Counted from the stretch's first letter, positions 21,169 through 31,005 are shown. The stretch: 64,000 nucleotides of DNA from Ilumatobacter fluminis (GCF_004364865.1 NZ_SOAU01000001.1:4062001-4126000); one strand, 5' to 3'. Program-made: numbers and translations. Notes: a model not told the origin generated them from the letters alone.

Positions 21169-22584
21169 GATCGCGGCATAGTGCCGCCGTCGCTCGGTGG
21201 CGTCACACGCCGGTTCGACGACCGTGCCGGTACCGAGACGCCACCGGTCGGTGACCGTATCGATCTCGTCGCCGCTCACGACGGCGGCTGCCTGCACGGC
21301 GCTGCCTGCGGCGACCGTTTCGTCGGTCGACGGAACGGTCACCGGACGACCGAGCAGGTCGGCGCAACGCTGACGGTACGCGACCGACCGTGATCCTCCG
21401 CCGACGAGGAAGGTGCGTCCGTCGATGGTCGCACCGACCGAACGGATCGCCTCCACGCCGTACAGCACGCTGCACAACACGCCGTCGTGCGCGGCGAGTG
21501 CGAGCTGTTCTCGGGTGGTCGCGTTGGTGAGGCCGTGGAACGTACCCGTGGCATCGGGCAGGTTCGGGGTGCGCTCGCCGTCGAAGTACGGCACGAGCAT
21601 CGTCGGGCCGGGGTCGTCGACCGCGTCCATGGCGAGTGCGCCCAACCCGGGTGCGTCGGTGCCGAGCCAGCGTGCGACCGTGTCGGTGACCTTGGTTGCG
21701 TTGAGGGTGCAGACGAGCGGGAGGAACGCTCCCGTCGCCGAGGCGAACCCCGCCACGGCACCGGACGGGTCGTGGGTGGGGTTGGAGGAGACGGCGAACA
21801 CGACGCCCGACGTGCCGAGCGAGACCGCGACGTCGCCGGCCCGCAGCCCGAGACCCAGTGCGGCGCCCATGTTGTCACCGGTGCCGGGCCCGACGATCAC
21901 GCCGTCGGGTAGCTCGAGTTCGGCGGCCGCCTCCGCGGTGATCCGACCAGCCGCCTCGGTCGGCCCCAGCACGGTCGGCAGCGCGCCGGGCCAGTCGCCG
22001 ACCGCTGCGGCGAGGAACTCGTCGACGGTCCGGTCGGACACCGGGTCGTACCAGCCGCTGCCCGATGCGTCGCCGCGGTCGGTCACGTGCTCGCCCGTGA
22101 GCCGCCAGGTGAGGTAGTCGTGCGGCAGCATCACCCGCGTCGCACGCTGCAGGGCCTCCGGCTCGTGCGCGGCAACCCAGGCCAGCTTGGAGATGGTGAA
22201 CGAGGCGACCGGCACCGAGCCGGTTCGACGAGCCCACGTGTCGGCGCCGAACCGTTCGACCAGGGCGGCGGCGTCGGGTGCCGATGTCGTGTCGTTCCAC
22301 AGCTTTGCGGCGCGCACCGGGTCGCCTCGTTCGTCGAGGATCACACAGCCGTGTTGCTGCCCGGCGACCGACACGGCGACGACATCGCGTCGCACCTCGC
22401 CGAGCGATCGGGTGGCCGCGACGAGCGCGTCCCACCACGCACGCGGGTCTTGCTCGGAGACCGGTGGCGTGGTGACCGGATGGCGGGCGGTGCCGGACGC
22501 GACCACCTCACCGGTGTCGAGCCGACGCGCCTCGACCTTGACCGACTGGGTCGACGAGTCGATCCCCAGGACGATGGCGGTCAT
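21160..22584 (-). CDS. xylB: Xylulokinase
   Basis: It phosphorylates D-xylulose to xylulose-5-phosphate for the pentose phosphate pathway. The 474-residue FGGY-family protein begins IVLGIDSSTQSVKVEARRLDTG (phosphate-1 loop) and has AGQQHGCVILDERG, the LTGEHVTDRGDASGSGWYD segment, GPGTGDNMGAALGLG and VAVSLGTSGVVFAVS (phosphate-2), then LVGGGSRSVAYRQRCADLLGRPV. These are xylulokinase rather than glycerol-kinase signatures. ATG overlaps the preceding cysteine-hydrolase stop (22581-22584), and xylA lies just beyond, so this is a xylose-catabolic operon end. Confidence 0.93.
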   Translation of the reverse strand: MTAIVLGIDSSTQSVKVEARRLDTGEVVASGTARHPVTTPPVSEQDPRAWWDALVAATRSLGEVRRDVVAVSVAGQQHGCVILDERGDPVRAAKLWNDTTSAPDAAALVERFGADTWARRTGSVPVASFTISKLAWVAAHEPEALQRATRVMLPHDYLTWRLTGEHVTDRGDASGSGWYDPVSDRTVDEFLAAAVGDWPGALPTVLGPTEAAGRITAEAAAELELPDGVIVGPGTGDNMGAALGLGLRAGDVAVSLGTSGVVFAVSSNPTHDPSGAVAGFASATGAFLPLVCTLNATKVTDTVARWLGTDAPGLGALAMDAVDDPGPTMLVPYFDGERTPNLPDATGTFHGLTNATTREQLALAAHDGVLCSVLYGVEAIRSVGATIDGRTFLVGGGSRSVAYRQRCADLLGRPVTVPSTDETVAAGSAVQAAAVVSGDEIDTVTDRWRLGTGTVVEPACDATERRRHYAAISG

Positions 22585-23144
22585 CCGCTGCCGCCGGAGA
22601 AGTCGACATCGGCGGCTGCGACCGTGCCTGCCTCGCGCCCCGGCGCGCTCTGGAACTTCCAGTAGAGGTTGGTGTGGGCGATGACCTGTTCGGGCGCCGG
22701 CGCACCCCACTCCGACAGGTCTTCGGTGGTGTGGGCGTCGCCGACCAGGAGCGCGTCGTACCCCCGGGCGAGCGCTCCGTGCAGGGTGGAACGCACGCAC
22801 ATGTCGGTCTGTGCGCCGGTGACGATGAGCCTGCCGACGCCGAGATCGGCGAGCCGTTCCTCGAAGTCGGTGGCTTCGAACGAATCGCCGTACTGCTTGT
22901 ACACGATCGGCTCGTCCGGAGCGGGTGCGAGTTCGGGCACGATCTGCCACTCGTCGGAGTCGCGGGCGAGTTCGTCGTCGTCGTGCTGGACCCAGACGAC
23001 GGGTACCGACGCGTCGCGCGCCCGGTCGACGAGGTCGCCGATCGCCGCCACGACCTCGTCGCGGCGGACGGCTCCGCCGACGACGCCGGTCTGGACGTCG
23101 ATCACGACGAGTGCGGAGTTGGGGCGATCGGTCAGTGTCGTCAT
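22581..23144 (-). CDS. Isochorismatase-like cysteine hydrolase
   Basis: The 187-residue protein has the full catalytic triad of the isochorismatase/nicotinamidase superfamily: Asp16 (VVIDVQ), Lys83 (VYKQYGDSF) and Cys116 (TGAQTDMCVRST). The cis-peptide region just before Cys is conserved. Substrates in the family include nicotinamide, isochorismate and ureidoacrylate; none is indicated here. It sits between xylA and xylB and is coupled to xylB by a 4-nt overlap, unusual for a xylose operon. Confidence 0.9.
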   Translation of the reverse strand: MTTLTDRPNSALVVIDVQTGVVGGAVRRDEVVAAIGDLVDRARDASVPVVWVQHDDDELARDSDEWQIVPELAPAPDEPIVYKQYGDSFEATDFEERLADLGVGRLIVTGAQTDMCVRSTLHGALARGYDALLVGDAHTTEDLSEWGAPAPEQVIAHTNLYWKFQSAPGREAGTVAAADVDFSGGSG

Positions 23145-23193
23145 GACGTCACCGTACATCCGTTCGACCGCCCGGTCGAGAGGCGCTGCACGA

Positions 23194-24531
23194 TCAGCTG
23201 GCGGTGTCGATGTGGCGGGCGACGAGCCGCTCGAGCAGTTCCTGGCGGCCCGACACCGGCTGCGGTTCGTGGCCCGAGGCGACCAAGTCGTCGTGGATCT
23301 CCTGCAGGCTGATCTTGCCGTCGAGGATCTCGCGTGCCTCCGGTGTGTCCCAGCCCGCGTACCGCTCGGCACGGCGGCGATCGAGTTCGCCCTCGTCGAT
23401 GATCGACTGGGCGACGAGCAACGACTTGGCGAGGGTGTCCATCGCGCCGATGTGGGCGATGAACAGATCGTCGCGGCTGATCGACTGACGCCGGATCTTG
23501 CAGTCGAACATCATGCCGCCGGTCGTGAAGCCACCGCCGCGCATGATCTCCAACATGCCGAGCGACATGTCCTCGACCGAGGTCGGGAACAGGTCGAGAT
23601 CCCAGCCGAGCCGGTCGTCGCCTGCGTTCGCGTCGACCGATCCGAAGATGCCGGCGCCCACGGCCGTCGCGACCTCGTGGTGGAAGTCGTGTCCCGACAG
23701 GGTGGCGTGGTTGACCTCGATGTTGACCTTGATCTCGTCTTCGAGCCCGTACTTCTGCAGGAATGCGAACACCGTCGCGACGTCGTAGTCGTACTGGTGC
23801 TTCGTGGGCTCCATCGGCTTCGGCTCGATCAGCAGCGTGCCCTCGAATCCGATGTCGTACTTGTGCTGCACGACCATGTTCATGAACCGACCCATCTGAT
23901 CGAGCTCACGCGACATGTCGGTGTTCAGCAGCGTCTCGTAGCCCTCACGACCACCCCACAGCACATAGTTCGCACCGCCCAACTCGTGCGTCTTCTGCAT
24001 GCAGTGCGCCACCTGTGCCGCTGCGTAGCGGAACAGGTCGGGGTCGGGATTCGTCGACGCTCCCGACATGAACCGTGGATGCGAGAACGCGTTGGTCGTG
24101 CCCCACAGCAGTTCGACGCCGGTGTCGGCCATCTTCTGACCGGCGTAGTCGACCATCTCGTCGAAGTACCGACACGTCTCCGCGAACGTCGCGCCCGCCG
24201 GAGCGATGTCGATGTCGTGGAACGAGAAGTACGGCGTGCCGAGCTTGGCGAAGAACTCGAACGCGGCGTCCATCTTCATGCGCGCCGCCTCCATCGGGTC
24301 GAGACCGGGTGCCACGGACGGGTGCCACGGACGGTCGAGCGTGCCGGCACCGAAGATGTCGAAGCCGTCCCACGCGAACGAATGCCAGTAGCAGACACCG
24401 AACCGCAGGTGCTCGGCCATCGTTCGGTCACCCACCACCCGATCCGGCTGATACCACCGGAACGCCAATGGGTCAGCCGACGCCGGCCCCCCGAACGGAA
24501 TCGAATCGACAGTGTCGAAGAACTCGGTCAT
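23194..24531 (-). CDS. xylA: Xylose isomerase (class II-like length)
   Basis: It converts D-xylose to D-xylulose using two divalent metal ions. The 445-residue protein begins EFFDTVDSIPFGGPASADPLAFRWY, with catalytic His in FSFHDIDIAP, metal ligands in LLIEPKPMEPTKHQYDYD, IEVNHATLSGHDFHHE and GSVDANAGDDRLGWDLDLFPT. The long N-terminus and ~440-residue length are class II (E. coli-like), not the ~390-residue class I of Streptomyces. GAGGAGTAGCC precedes the ATG. Confidence 0.95.
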   Translation of the reverse strand: MTEFFDTVDSIPFGGPASADPLAFRWYQPDRVVGDRTMAEHLRFGVCYWHSFAWDGFDIFGAGTLDRPWHPSVAPGLDPMEAARMKMDAAFEFFAKLGTPYFSFHDIDIAPAGATFAETCRYFDEMVDYAGQKMADTGVELLWGTTNAFSHPRFMSGASTNPDPDLFRYAAAQVAHCMQKTHELGGANYVLWGGREGYETLLNTDMSRELDQMGRFMNMVVQHKYDIGFEGTLLIEPKPMEPTKHQYDYDVATVFAFLQKYGLEDEIKVNIEVNHATLSGHDFHHEVATAVGAGIFGSVDANAGDDRLGWDLDLFPTSVEDMSLGMLEIMRGGGFTTGGMMFDCKIRRQSISRDDLFIAHIGAMDTLAKSLLVAQSIIDEGELDRRRAERYAGWDTPEAREILDGKISLQEIHDDLVASGHEPQPVSGRQELLERLVARHIDTAS

Positions 24532-24612
24532 GGCTACTCCTCGATGGGATGGGCGGCGTCGGGCGACGCCGGGGTCGGTCGGTGTGGTGTCGGGTCGTCG
24601 ACGAAGAGAATG

Positions 24613-25536
24613 TCATGACGAACCGTAGAGGAAACTCGGATCGGGCGTGTCGCCTCGGACGATGGCGGCGACCGCGGTCGCCGGCCCGAGGCAGAGGCGT
24701 CGATAGGTCGTGTCGGTGAGCGCGGCGACATGCGGCGTGACGAGCACGTCGGCGCGTGTCAGCAGCGGCTCGGCTCGGGGCGGTTCCGGATCCCAGACGT
24801 CGGCGGCGTATCCAGCAGGACGGCCGGCGTCGAGCGCATTCTCGAGCGCCGTGTGGTCGACGATGGGGCCGCGTGCGGTGTTCACCAGGAGCGACCCCGG
24901 CCGCATCGTGGCCAGGCGTTCGGCGTCGAGGAGACCGCGGGTCTCGGGCGTGAGTGCCGTGCAGATCTGCACGACGTCGCTCGTCGCCAGCACCTGGTCG
25001 AGCGGGAGCGTCGGAACGGCGGCGTCGCCGCGACCCGACCACGCGACCACATCCATCTCGAATGCGGCGGCGAGCTGTGCGACACGCTTCCCGATACGGC
25101 CCAGTCCGAGCACGCCGAGACGTCGGCCGGCGAGCTCGGTCCCGACGTAGCCGTCACGGATCGCCCACTCATCGGTCGCAGTTGCCGCCGACAGCTGATG
25201 CACACGCCGAGCGAGGGCGAGCATCAACATGATCGCGTGCTCGGCGACCGCCGTGGTCGTGACGCCAGGGGCATGGACGACGTCGACGCCTCGTTCCTCG
25301 GCGGCCGCCAGGTCGATGTTGTCGAGGCCGGCACCGCACCGGGCGACGACCCGCACGGACGGCAACGACTCGAACAGCTGTCGGTCGACACGCCCGAGAC
25401 CGCGCGTCAGCACGGCCACGACTGCGGCCCGGTCGACGTCGGGGAACGTCGTCGGGGTGTCGGCAAGGACGACGTCGGCGACGGCGCGCAGCGCAGCCTC
25501 GGCATCGGGGTGCAGCGTTTCGAGCAGGACGATCAC
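24613..25536 (-). CDS. D-2-hydroxyacid dehydrogenase (NAD-binding)
   Basis: The 307-residue protein is of the phosphoglycerate dehydrogenase-like family. The NAD loop GLGRIGKRVAQ is in the middle (near residue 145). Catalytic Arg is in VNTARGPIVD, catalytic Glu is expected in the DVWDPEPP segment, and His in TPHVAAL. It lacks a C-terminal ACT domain, so it is not classical SerA. It probably reduces or oxidises a sugar-derived 2-keto or 2-hydroxy acid within this catabolic block. GTG start; the VOC gene ends 6 bp upstream. Confidence 0.88.
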   Translation of the reverse strand: MIVLLETLHPDAEAALRAVADVVLADTPTTFPDVDRAAVVAVLTRGLGRVDRQLFESLPSVRVVARCGAGLDNIDLAAAEERGVDVVHAPGVTTTAVAEHAIMLMLALARRVHQLSAATATDEWAIRDGYVGTELAGRRLGVLGLGRIGKRVAQLAAAFEMDVVAWSGRGDAAVPTLPLDQVLATSDVVQICTALTPETRGLLDAERLATMRPGSLLVNTARGPIVDHTALENALDAGRPAGYAADVWDPEPPRAEPLLTRADVLVTPHVAALTDTTYRRLCLGPATAVAAIVRGDTPDPSFLYGSS

Positions 25537-25542
25537 GACGGC

Positions 25543-25956
25543 TCAGGTGTTCGGAGTTGCGTAGGGACGGTCGAAGAAGTCGGCGGCGATCGGCTGGTCG
25601 GCGTCGCACGCGATCTCGATCAGGTTGCCGGCGGGGTCACGCACGAACAGCTGCATCACGCCGGTCGGCAACCGACGCGCCGGGCCCCATGTCGCCGTGT
25701 CGATGACCCCGGCTCGCTCGGCCCGGGCGACCACACCGTCGAAGTCGTCGACACGGAGACAGAAGTGAGCCCGTTCCGGGCGCCGATCGAGCAGCTCGTT
25801 GACGTGGAGTTCCTGGCCGTCGGCGAACCCGAAGAACTGGGCGGGAAAACCGAGATCGGGGGTGGCGATCAGCGGCAGGCCGAGCACGTCGCGGTAGAAG
25901 GTCGTGGCAGCGGCGAGGTCGTCGACCATCAGGTTGACGTGTTGGATCGAGGTCAT
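25543..25956 (-). CDS. VOC-family (glyoxalase/dioxygenase-like) protein
   Basis: A 137-residue vicinal-oxygen-chelate protein with paired beta-alpha-beta-beta-beta modules. HVNLMVDDLAAATTFYRDVLGLPL opens it; metal-ligand candidates are His in QHVNL and HFCLRVDD and Glu in GNLIEIAC. FVRDPAGNLIEIA is the typical last strand. Members isomerise, epimerise or cleave diverse small molecules. Its ATG overlaps the enolase-superfamily gene stop by 4 nt, so the two are translated together. Confidence 0.85.
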   Translation of the reverse strand: MTSIQHVNLMVDDLAAATTFYRDVLGLPLIATPDLGFPAQFFGFADGQELHVNELLDRRPERAHFCLRVDDFDGVVARAERAGVIDTATWGPARRLPTGVMQLFVRDPAGNLIEIACDADQPIAADFFDRPYATPNT

Positions 25957-27128
25957 GTTGCTCCGATCAGAACGGTGAACGCGTCGAGTGCGTCCGGGTC
26001 GGGGTCGACGCCGAAGCCGGGGCGGGTCGGCGGTCTCATCGCGCCGTCGACCGGCGCCGGCACACCGTCGCCGAGTTCGTGAAGGAAGGGGTTCGCGCCG
26101 AGCGAGTACTCGATCACCCGGGCGCTCGGGCTCGAGAAGGCGAGCGTCACGCCGGCGACGAACGACAACGCCGATCCCCAACAATGGGGTGCCAGTTCGA
26201 GTTGGTGGGTCTCGACGAGCGCCGCGATCCGGCGCCCTTCGGTGGGTCCACCGCAGATCGCCAGGTCGGGCTGGAGGACGTCGACCGTGTCGCGGTCGAT
26301 CAGCTCGGCGAAGTCGAACCTCGTGAACTCGCTCTCGCCGGCGGCGATCGGGACCAGCCCAGCGGCACGGACGCGGGCGGCACCGTCGCGGTCGTCGGGC
26401 GACACGGGCTCCTCGAACCACCGGACGCGATACGGCTCGACGGCGCGGGCGAAGGCGAGTGCATCAGTGGCGGTGAACGTGCCGTGGGCATCGACCATCA
26501 GATCGACGTCGTCGCCGAGCCCGTCGCGGGCAGCGGCGACCCGGGCGACGCTGGTCGCCACGTCGCCGTCCATCACCCCGACCCTCATCTTGACGGCGCC
26601 GAAGCCGCGCTTCGTGTAGCCGGCGAGCTGTGCCCCGATCCCGTCGGCGTCGGCCCACCCTCCGCTCGCGTACGCGGGCAGGTCGGCCCGACGCGGTCCA
26701 CCCCACAGGGTCAGGACGGGCACGCCGAGCGATCGACCTGCGATGTCCCACAGCGCCATGTCGATACCGCTGATCGCGCTGATATGGGTGCCGCGCCTGG
26801 CGAGCACCGGCATCGTGCGACCGGTGTCGGCGGCATGGTGGTCGCGCACACCGTGATACAGCGATTCCCAGATGGCCGTGATGTGCCGGGCGTCGCGCCC
26901 GATGATCGCCGGACCGAGCTCGTGCTCGATCGCTGCGACGAGCGCAGCGCACGAGCCGGCGCTCCCGACTGCCGCCTTGGCCTCACCCCACCCGACCGTT
27001 CCGTCGTCGGTCTCGATCTCGACGAGTGCCGTGTCGAAGCTCGCGACCCGACCGAAGTCGGACACGTGCTGACGTTCGGTCGGAATCGGGGCGTGGAGCC
27101 AGCGGGCGCTCACCCGCACGATCTTCAT
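25953..27128 (-). CDS. Mandelate racemase/muconate lactonizing enzyme family (sugar-acid dehydratase-like)
   Basis: The 391-residue enolase-superfamily protein has the N-terminal capping domain, then a barrel with Lys in GAVKMRVGVMDGD, metal ligands Asp in LMVDAHGTF, Glu in RWFEEPVSPDD and Glu in IAAGESEFTRFD, and a late His in LAPHCWGSALS. This fits acid-sugar dehydratases or racemases that abstract a proton alpha to a carboxylate. The exact sugar acid cannot be assigned. ATG 27128 is chosen over the extended frame to 27215. It lies between the VOC gene and an isomerase gene in one transcription direction. Confidence 0.9.
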   Translation of the reverse strand: MKIVRVSARWLHAPIPTERQHVSDFGRVASFDTALVEIETDDGTVGWGEAKAAVGSAGSCAALVAAIEHELGPAIIGRDARHITAIWESLYHGVRDHHAADTGRTMPVLARRGTHISAISGIDMALWDIAGRSLGVPVLTLWGGPRRADLPAYASGGWADADGIGAQLAGYTKRGFGAVKMRVGVMDGDVATSVARVAAARDGLGDDVDLMVDAHGTFTATDALAFARAVEPYRVRWFEEPVSPDDRDGAARVRAAGLVPIAAGESEFTRFDFAELIDRDTVDVLQPDLAICGGPTEGRRIAALVETHQLELAPHCWGSALSFVAGVTLAFSSPSARVIEYSLGANPFLHELGDGVPAPVDGAMRPPTRPGFGVDPDPDALDAFTVLIGAT

Positions 27129-27132
27129 GGCG

Positions 27133-28020
27133 TCACGAGATGAGCGGCAGGATCGTGGTCGCACACTTCTCGACGAGCATGTCGTAGAACGACTCCGAGA
27201 GCAGGCTGCTGCCATGGTCGATGATGAACTGCATCTCCTCCGGGCTGATGTCGACCGGTTCGGTCTCGACCGCCTCGGGGAACGGGTTGGCCGGCGTGCG
27301 ATCGATCGGCGCGACGAACTCGACCGTGAGCGCGCCGTCGTAGCGGATCTCCTGCAGCGCGCCGATGATGCTGGGCCAGTCGAAGGCGCCCATGCCCGCC
27401 GCCATCCGGTTGTTGTCGGCGACGTGGAAGTCGTAGAGCCGTGAGCCGGCCGCGCGGATCGCGCCGAGGAAGTCGACCTCCTCGATGTTCATGTGGAACG
27501 CGTCGAGGCAGATGCCGACATCGGGTCCGATCTCGTCGGCGAGGGCGAGCGCCTGCGCGCCGCGATTGACGAAGTGGGTCTCGAATCGGTTGAGACCCTC
27601 GATCGCCATCCGCACGCCGAGCCGGTTGGCGTGCTCGTGGATCTCTTGAAGGCTCTCGACGGCCCACGCCCACTCCTCCTCCGGCGTGCCGTCGGGCACG
27701 ATCTTGCCGACCGTGCTCGGCACGATGGTGATCTCCTCGCCGTCGAGCTCGTGCACCATCGTGACGCAGTCCTTGACGTATTGGACGCTCATGGCGCGCT
27801 GGTCCGGATTCTTCGCGCACAGGTTGCGCTCGCCGAGCGTGAGCGTGACGGCACCCCAGCACCGCAGGCCGTAGTGGTCGAGCTGGCCCCGAACGGTCTT
27901 GGTGTCGTACTGATCGGGCTCGCCCTTGATCTCGATGCTCTCGTAACCACATCGCTTGAGTCGCGCGAGCGTGACCTCGAGCGGCTCGGATCGCATCCAG
28001 TTGTGCATCGACATGTGCAT
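27133..28020 (-). CDS. Sugar phosphate isomerase/epimerase (TIM barrel), 295 aa
   Basis: This xylose-isomerase-like TIM barrel (AP endonuclease 2 fold) has metal-site residues expected in AIEGLNRFETHF, ICLDAFHMNIEE, YDFHVADNNR and LTVEFVAP. The family covers epimerases and isomerases for sugars, inosose and hydroxypyruvate. Start MHMSMHNW at 28020 is supported by a strong GAGGAGGGGG 6 nt upstream; the frame extends further up without support. It is the first of two such enzymes in the block (the other at 28523-29767). Confidence 0.88.
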   Translation of the reverse strand: MHMSMHNWMRSEPLEVTLARLKRCGYESIEIKGEPDQYDTKTVRGQLDHYGLRCWGAVTLTLGERNLCAKNPDQRAMSVQYVKDCVTMVHELDGEEITIVPSTVGKIVPDGTPEEEWAWAVESLQEIHEHANRLGVRMAIEGLNRFETHFVNRGAQALALADEIGPDVGICLDAFHMNIEEVDFLGAIRAAGSRLYDFHVADNNRMAAGMGAFDWPSIIGALQEIRYDGALTVEFVAPIDRTPANPFPEAVETEPVDISPEEMQFIIDHGSSLLSESFYDMLVEKCATTILPLIS

Positions 28021-28072
28021 GTCGTTCCCCCTCCTCAGGTGGTGATCGGCCGCCCCCACGACGGCCGTCGGA

Positions 28073-28480
28073 TCAGGTCGGGCGTAGTGACGCCCACGGT
28101 TCTTCGGTCGAGCAGTCGACCGCCTCGTAGCCGTTCGGGCCGAAGCTGGGCCCGAGAACGACGAACAGTCGGACGGGTTCGCGGGCGTCGGTGGGCACGA
28201 AGCTCGCGTGTACCTGTCCCATCGGGATGAACGCGGAGTCGCCGGCGGTCAGGAACTTGCGCTCGCGGCCGATCCATTGTTCGACGGTGCCGCTGCGGAC
28301 CAGGATGATCTCCTCCTGGTTCGGGTGGGTGTGGAAGTCGTGTCCCTTCCCGATGTCGAGCTTGACGTCGAGGACGCACATCTTCGACGCGTCGGCAACG
28401 TTCTGGGGACGCACGACCCAACCGGTCGACCCCCAGTCGAGTTGCTCCCACTCGACGTCGTCCACACACATGAAACACAT
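28073..28480 (-). CDS. Cupin-domain protein
   Basis: A 135-residue single cupin. Motif 1 is GHDFHTHPNQEEIILVRSG (two His and Glu as metal ligands) and motif 2 is SAFIPMGQVHASFVP with the third His. The N-terminal MCFMCVDDVEWEQLDWG is unusual. Cupins of this size next to sugar isomerases are often sugar-acid isomerases or ligand sensors; the role here is unknown. It lies between two TIM-barrel isomerase genes. Confidence 0.85.
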   Translation of the reverse strand: MCFMCVDDVEWEQLDWGSTGWVVRPQNVADASKMCVLDVKLDIGKGHDFHTHPNQEEIILVRSGTVEQWIGRERKFLTAGDSAFIPMGQVHASFVPTDAREPVRLFVVLGPSFGPNGYEAVDCSTEEPWASLRPT

Positions 28481-28522
28481 TCGTTCGTCCTCGATCCTTC
28501 CGCTCGTCTCGTCCGGTCCGTC

Positions 28523-29767
28523 TCAGCTCCGGTATGCCTCGCGCCCGACGCCCTGCACGGGAATGCCTTGCGAGGCGAGCACGTCGTGCTGCAGCGAGTA
28601 CATCGCCGCCGCCGCCTCGTCGATGTGGCGCGTGAAGGCCATCGATCCCTGGAGGATCGGCTTCAGGAGCTCCTTCTCCTGCACACGTGCGAGTGGGTAC
28701 TCGTGCTCGACGATCAGCGGGGTGGTGCTGATGTCGAGGTCGAGCAACTCGCGGACGGCGAGCTGGTGGTCGAGCCAGTCGACGGTGCGGTTCTGGAGGT
28801 AGGCGAGCGGGTCGTGCCGGGCGGTGCCCGGCAACTCGTGCTCGCACAGGACGGTCTGGATCTTCCACGAGTTCGCCTGGTCGGCGGGGTTCTCCGAGAC
28901 GTGGCCGTCGACCCAGTCGCCGCGCTCCATCGTCTGGCCGCCGTACCCCCAGGCGCTGACGCCGCGAGCGTCGACGACCTGGCCCTTGACGTGCAGCCCG
29001 GCGACGAGGAAGTCGTACCCCTCGTCCTTCAGGTACTGGAACATCGACCGGGTGTCCTGGCCCATCAGCACCGAGTGGGACGGGTCGTAGTGGACCCGGA
29101 ACTGATCGCCGACACCGTTGCGCTCGCAGATCCGGTGGAGGGCGATCCACGCCGCCGGCGTGTAGCCGATGTTGTTGTGGAAGTGGTCGGACGGCGTCCA
29201 GCCCGGCATCGGGCACTGTTCGACGCGGTACTGGAGCCCACGGTCCTTGGCCGCCTGCAGCAACGGCACGAACGTCTGCTCGAACTCGATCAGGTTCTGA
29301 TCCATCGACTTCGACTGGTCACGCCCGACGAAGCCGCACACGGCCGGCACCCCGAGCAGCACCGCCGTATCCATCACCCGGAGCATGAAGTCGACCTTGC
29401 TCTGCCGGATCGACGCGTCCTCGTGGAGGAGATTGTCGAAGTAGGCGATGTCGGCGATGGTCACGCCGGTCTCGTCGATGGCGGCCTGCACCCGCTTGGC
29501 TCGGGTCTCGTCGAACGGGTCGCGTAGGTCGAGCGTGTTGGCGACCGGGTCGAGCATGGCCTCGGGGGGCACGTCGGCGAGCGATGGGTGCACCGCAGCG
29601 GAGAGTTCGATGCAGTCGGCGCCGAGTTCGGCGGCGAACTCCAGCCATTCCTCGATCGCCAGATCGGGATCGGGGTCGCGTCGCTCGCGTGGGGTCAGCT
29701 CCTGGAGTGCGGCGGTGAGCACACCGACCGGCATGGTCTCCGGGGCGAAGGGTCGTGGTTCGGGCAT
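28523..29767 (-). CDS. Sugar phosphate isomerase/epimerase (TIM barrel), 414 aa
   Basis: A longer AP-endonuclease-2-fold TIM barrel. Visible features are [72 protein letters not shown] (metal Asp/His), [10 protein letters not shown] and [15 protein letters not shown] (metal Glu/His). About 100 residues longer than usual, with insertions near the active site. The start at 29767 has GGAGAACC upstream; the upstream extended frame overlaps the next gene and is rejected. Probably acts on a sugar or cyclitol intermediate together with the dehydrogenase encoded 19 bp upstream. Confidence 0.87.
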   Translation of the reverse strand: MPEPRPFAPETMPVGVLTAALQELTPRERRDPDPDLAIEEWLEFAAELGADCIELSAAVHPSLADVPPEAMLDPVANTLDLRDPFDETRAKRVQAAIDETGVTIADIAYFDNLLHEDASIRQSKVDFMLRVMDTAVLLGVPAVCGFVGRDQSKSMDQNLIEFEQTFVPLLQAAKDRGLQYRVEQCPMPGWTPSDHFHNNIGYTPAAWIALHRICERNGVGDQFRVHYDPSHSVLMGQDTRSMFQYLKDEGYDFLVAGLHVKGQVVDARGVSAWGYGGQTMERGDWVDGHVSENPADQANSWKIQTVLCEHELPGTARHDPLAYLQNRTVDWLDHQLAVRELLDLDISTTPLIVEHEYPLARVQEKELLKPILQGSMAFTRHIDEAAAAMYSLQHDVLASQGIPVQGVGREAYRS

Positions 29768-29786
29768 GTGGTTCTCCTTCTCGGGG

Positions 29787-30965
29787 TCAGCGGCTGAGGT
29801 CGACGGGGCGGTGTTCACGGGCGGAGACGATCGCTGCGTCGAGCACACGCTGGGTGTTGAGGGCGTCGGCGAAGTCGGGCATCGGCACGAGCGGCTCCTT
29901 CCCGGCGAGCATCGCCACGATGTCGGCGGCCTGGTTGACGAATCCGTGCTCGTACCCGAGGCCGTGACTGTCGGGCCACCAGGCATCGGCGTACGGGTGG
30001 CCGTCGCCGCCACGCGTGACGTCGATCGTGCGCCAGCCCGCCGTGGCGCCGTCCTCGTTGTCGTAGAACCCGAGCTCGTTCATGCGCTCGAAGTCGAAGC
30101 GCAGCGCGCCCCGCTCACCGTGGATCTCGAACCGGTTGGCGTTGTGATAGCCGGTCGCGAGGCGCGACGCCTCGAACGAGGCCAGTCCTCCGCCGCTCAG
30201 GCGACCGAGGAACATGACGGCGTCGTCGACCGTGCTCGTGCCGGTCGCCGCCCCGCTCCCGGCACCGGCTCCGGCGATCTCACCGCCGGTGCTCTCGGCC
30301 AGGGCGCGTTCGGTGATGAAGGTGTGTTCGATCGCGCCGTCGACCGAGACGATCTCCTCGCCCGTGACGAAGCGAACGGCGTCGATGATGTGGGCGTTCA
30401 GGTCGCCGTGGGCGCCCGATCCGGCGATGTCGCCCTGGAAGCGCCACACGAGTGGTGTGTCCGGCCCGCCCCAACTCTGGAGATAGCACGCTCGGGCGTG
30501 GTAGATCCGTCCCAGGCCACCGGATGCCACGATGCGGTGCGCCAGAGCGACGGCCGGGACGCGGCGGTAGTTGTACCAGACGAACGTCTTGGCCGATGAT
30601 GCTGCGGCTGCGGCGACCATCGCCTCGGCGTCGGCCAGGGTGCCGGCGAGCGGCTTCTCGCAGACGACGTGCTTGCCGGCCTCGAGCGCGGCGATCGCCT
30701 GCTCGGCGTGCACGTGGTTCGGAGTCGCGATGTCGATCAGGTCGACGTCGGCATCGGCGACGGCGGTTCGCCAGTCGGTGGTCGTGTTGGCCCACCCCCA
30801 CCGCTCGGCGAACTCGCGGAGCTCGACCTCGTTGCGGCCGGCGACGGTGTGCATGACCGGGTTCCGTGCGACATCGAAGAACCGACCGACGTTGAGCCAG
30901 GCGTTCGAGTGGGCACGGCCCATGAACTTCGACCCGATGAGGGCGATGTTGAGCTGGTCGGTCAC
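29787..30965 (-). CDS. Gfo/Idh/MocA-family NAD(P)-dependent oxidoreductase
   Basis: The 392-residue protein has an N-terminal Rossmann fold ([17 protein letters not shown], degenerate GxGxxG), the family signature VCEKPLAGT with catalytic Lys, and the C-terminal alpha/beta domain ([18 protein letters not shown]). Members oxidise sugars or inositols at a ring or chain hydroxyl. A good AGGAGG precedes the GTG start. A Gly/Ala/Thr-rich insert ([15 protein letters not shown]) near residue 235 is odd and may be a surface loop. Confidence 0.9.
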   Translation of the reverse strand: MTDQLNIALIGSKFMGRAHSNAWLNVGRFFDVARNPVMHTVAGRNEVELREFAERWGWANTTTDWRTAVADADVDLIDIATPNHVHAEQAIAALEAGKHVVCEKPLAGTLADAEAMVAAAAASSAKTFVWYNYRRVPAVALAHRIVASGGLGRIYHARACYLQSWGGPDTPLVWRFQGDIAGSGAHGDLNAHIIDAVRFVTGEEIVSVDGAIEHTFITERALAESTGGEIAGAGAGSGAATGTSTVDDAVMFLGRLSGGGLASFEASRLATGYHNANRFEIHGERGALRFDFERMNELGFYDNEDGATAGWRTIDVTRGGDGHPYADAWWPDSHGLGYEHGFVNQAADIVAMLAGKEPLVPMPDFADALNTQRVLDAAIVSAREHRPVDLSR

Positions 30966-31005
30966 GAGTGGTTCCTCCTGGGAGTCGTGGGCGCTGCGAT
31001 CGGGG

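Noticed and set aside
24532-24612. ROK operator upstream of xylA
   Set aside because: I searched by eye for GTTTGTC/GACAAAC-type arms and found none, so control of xylAB by the ROK protein is not supported from sequence.
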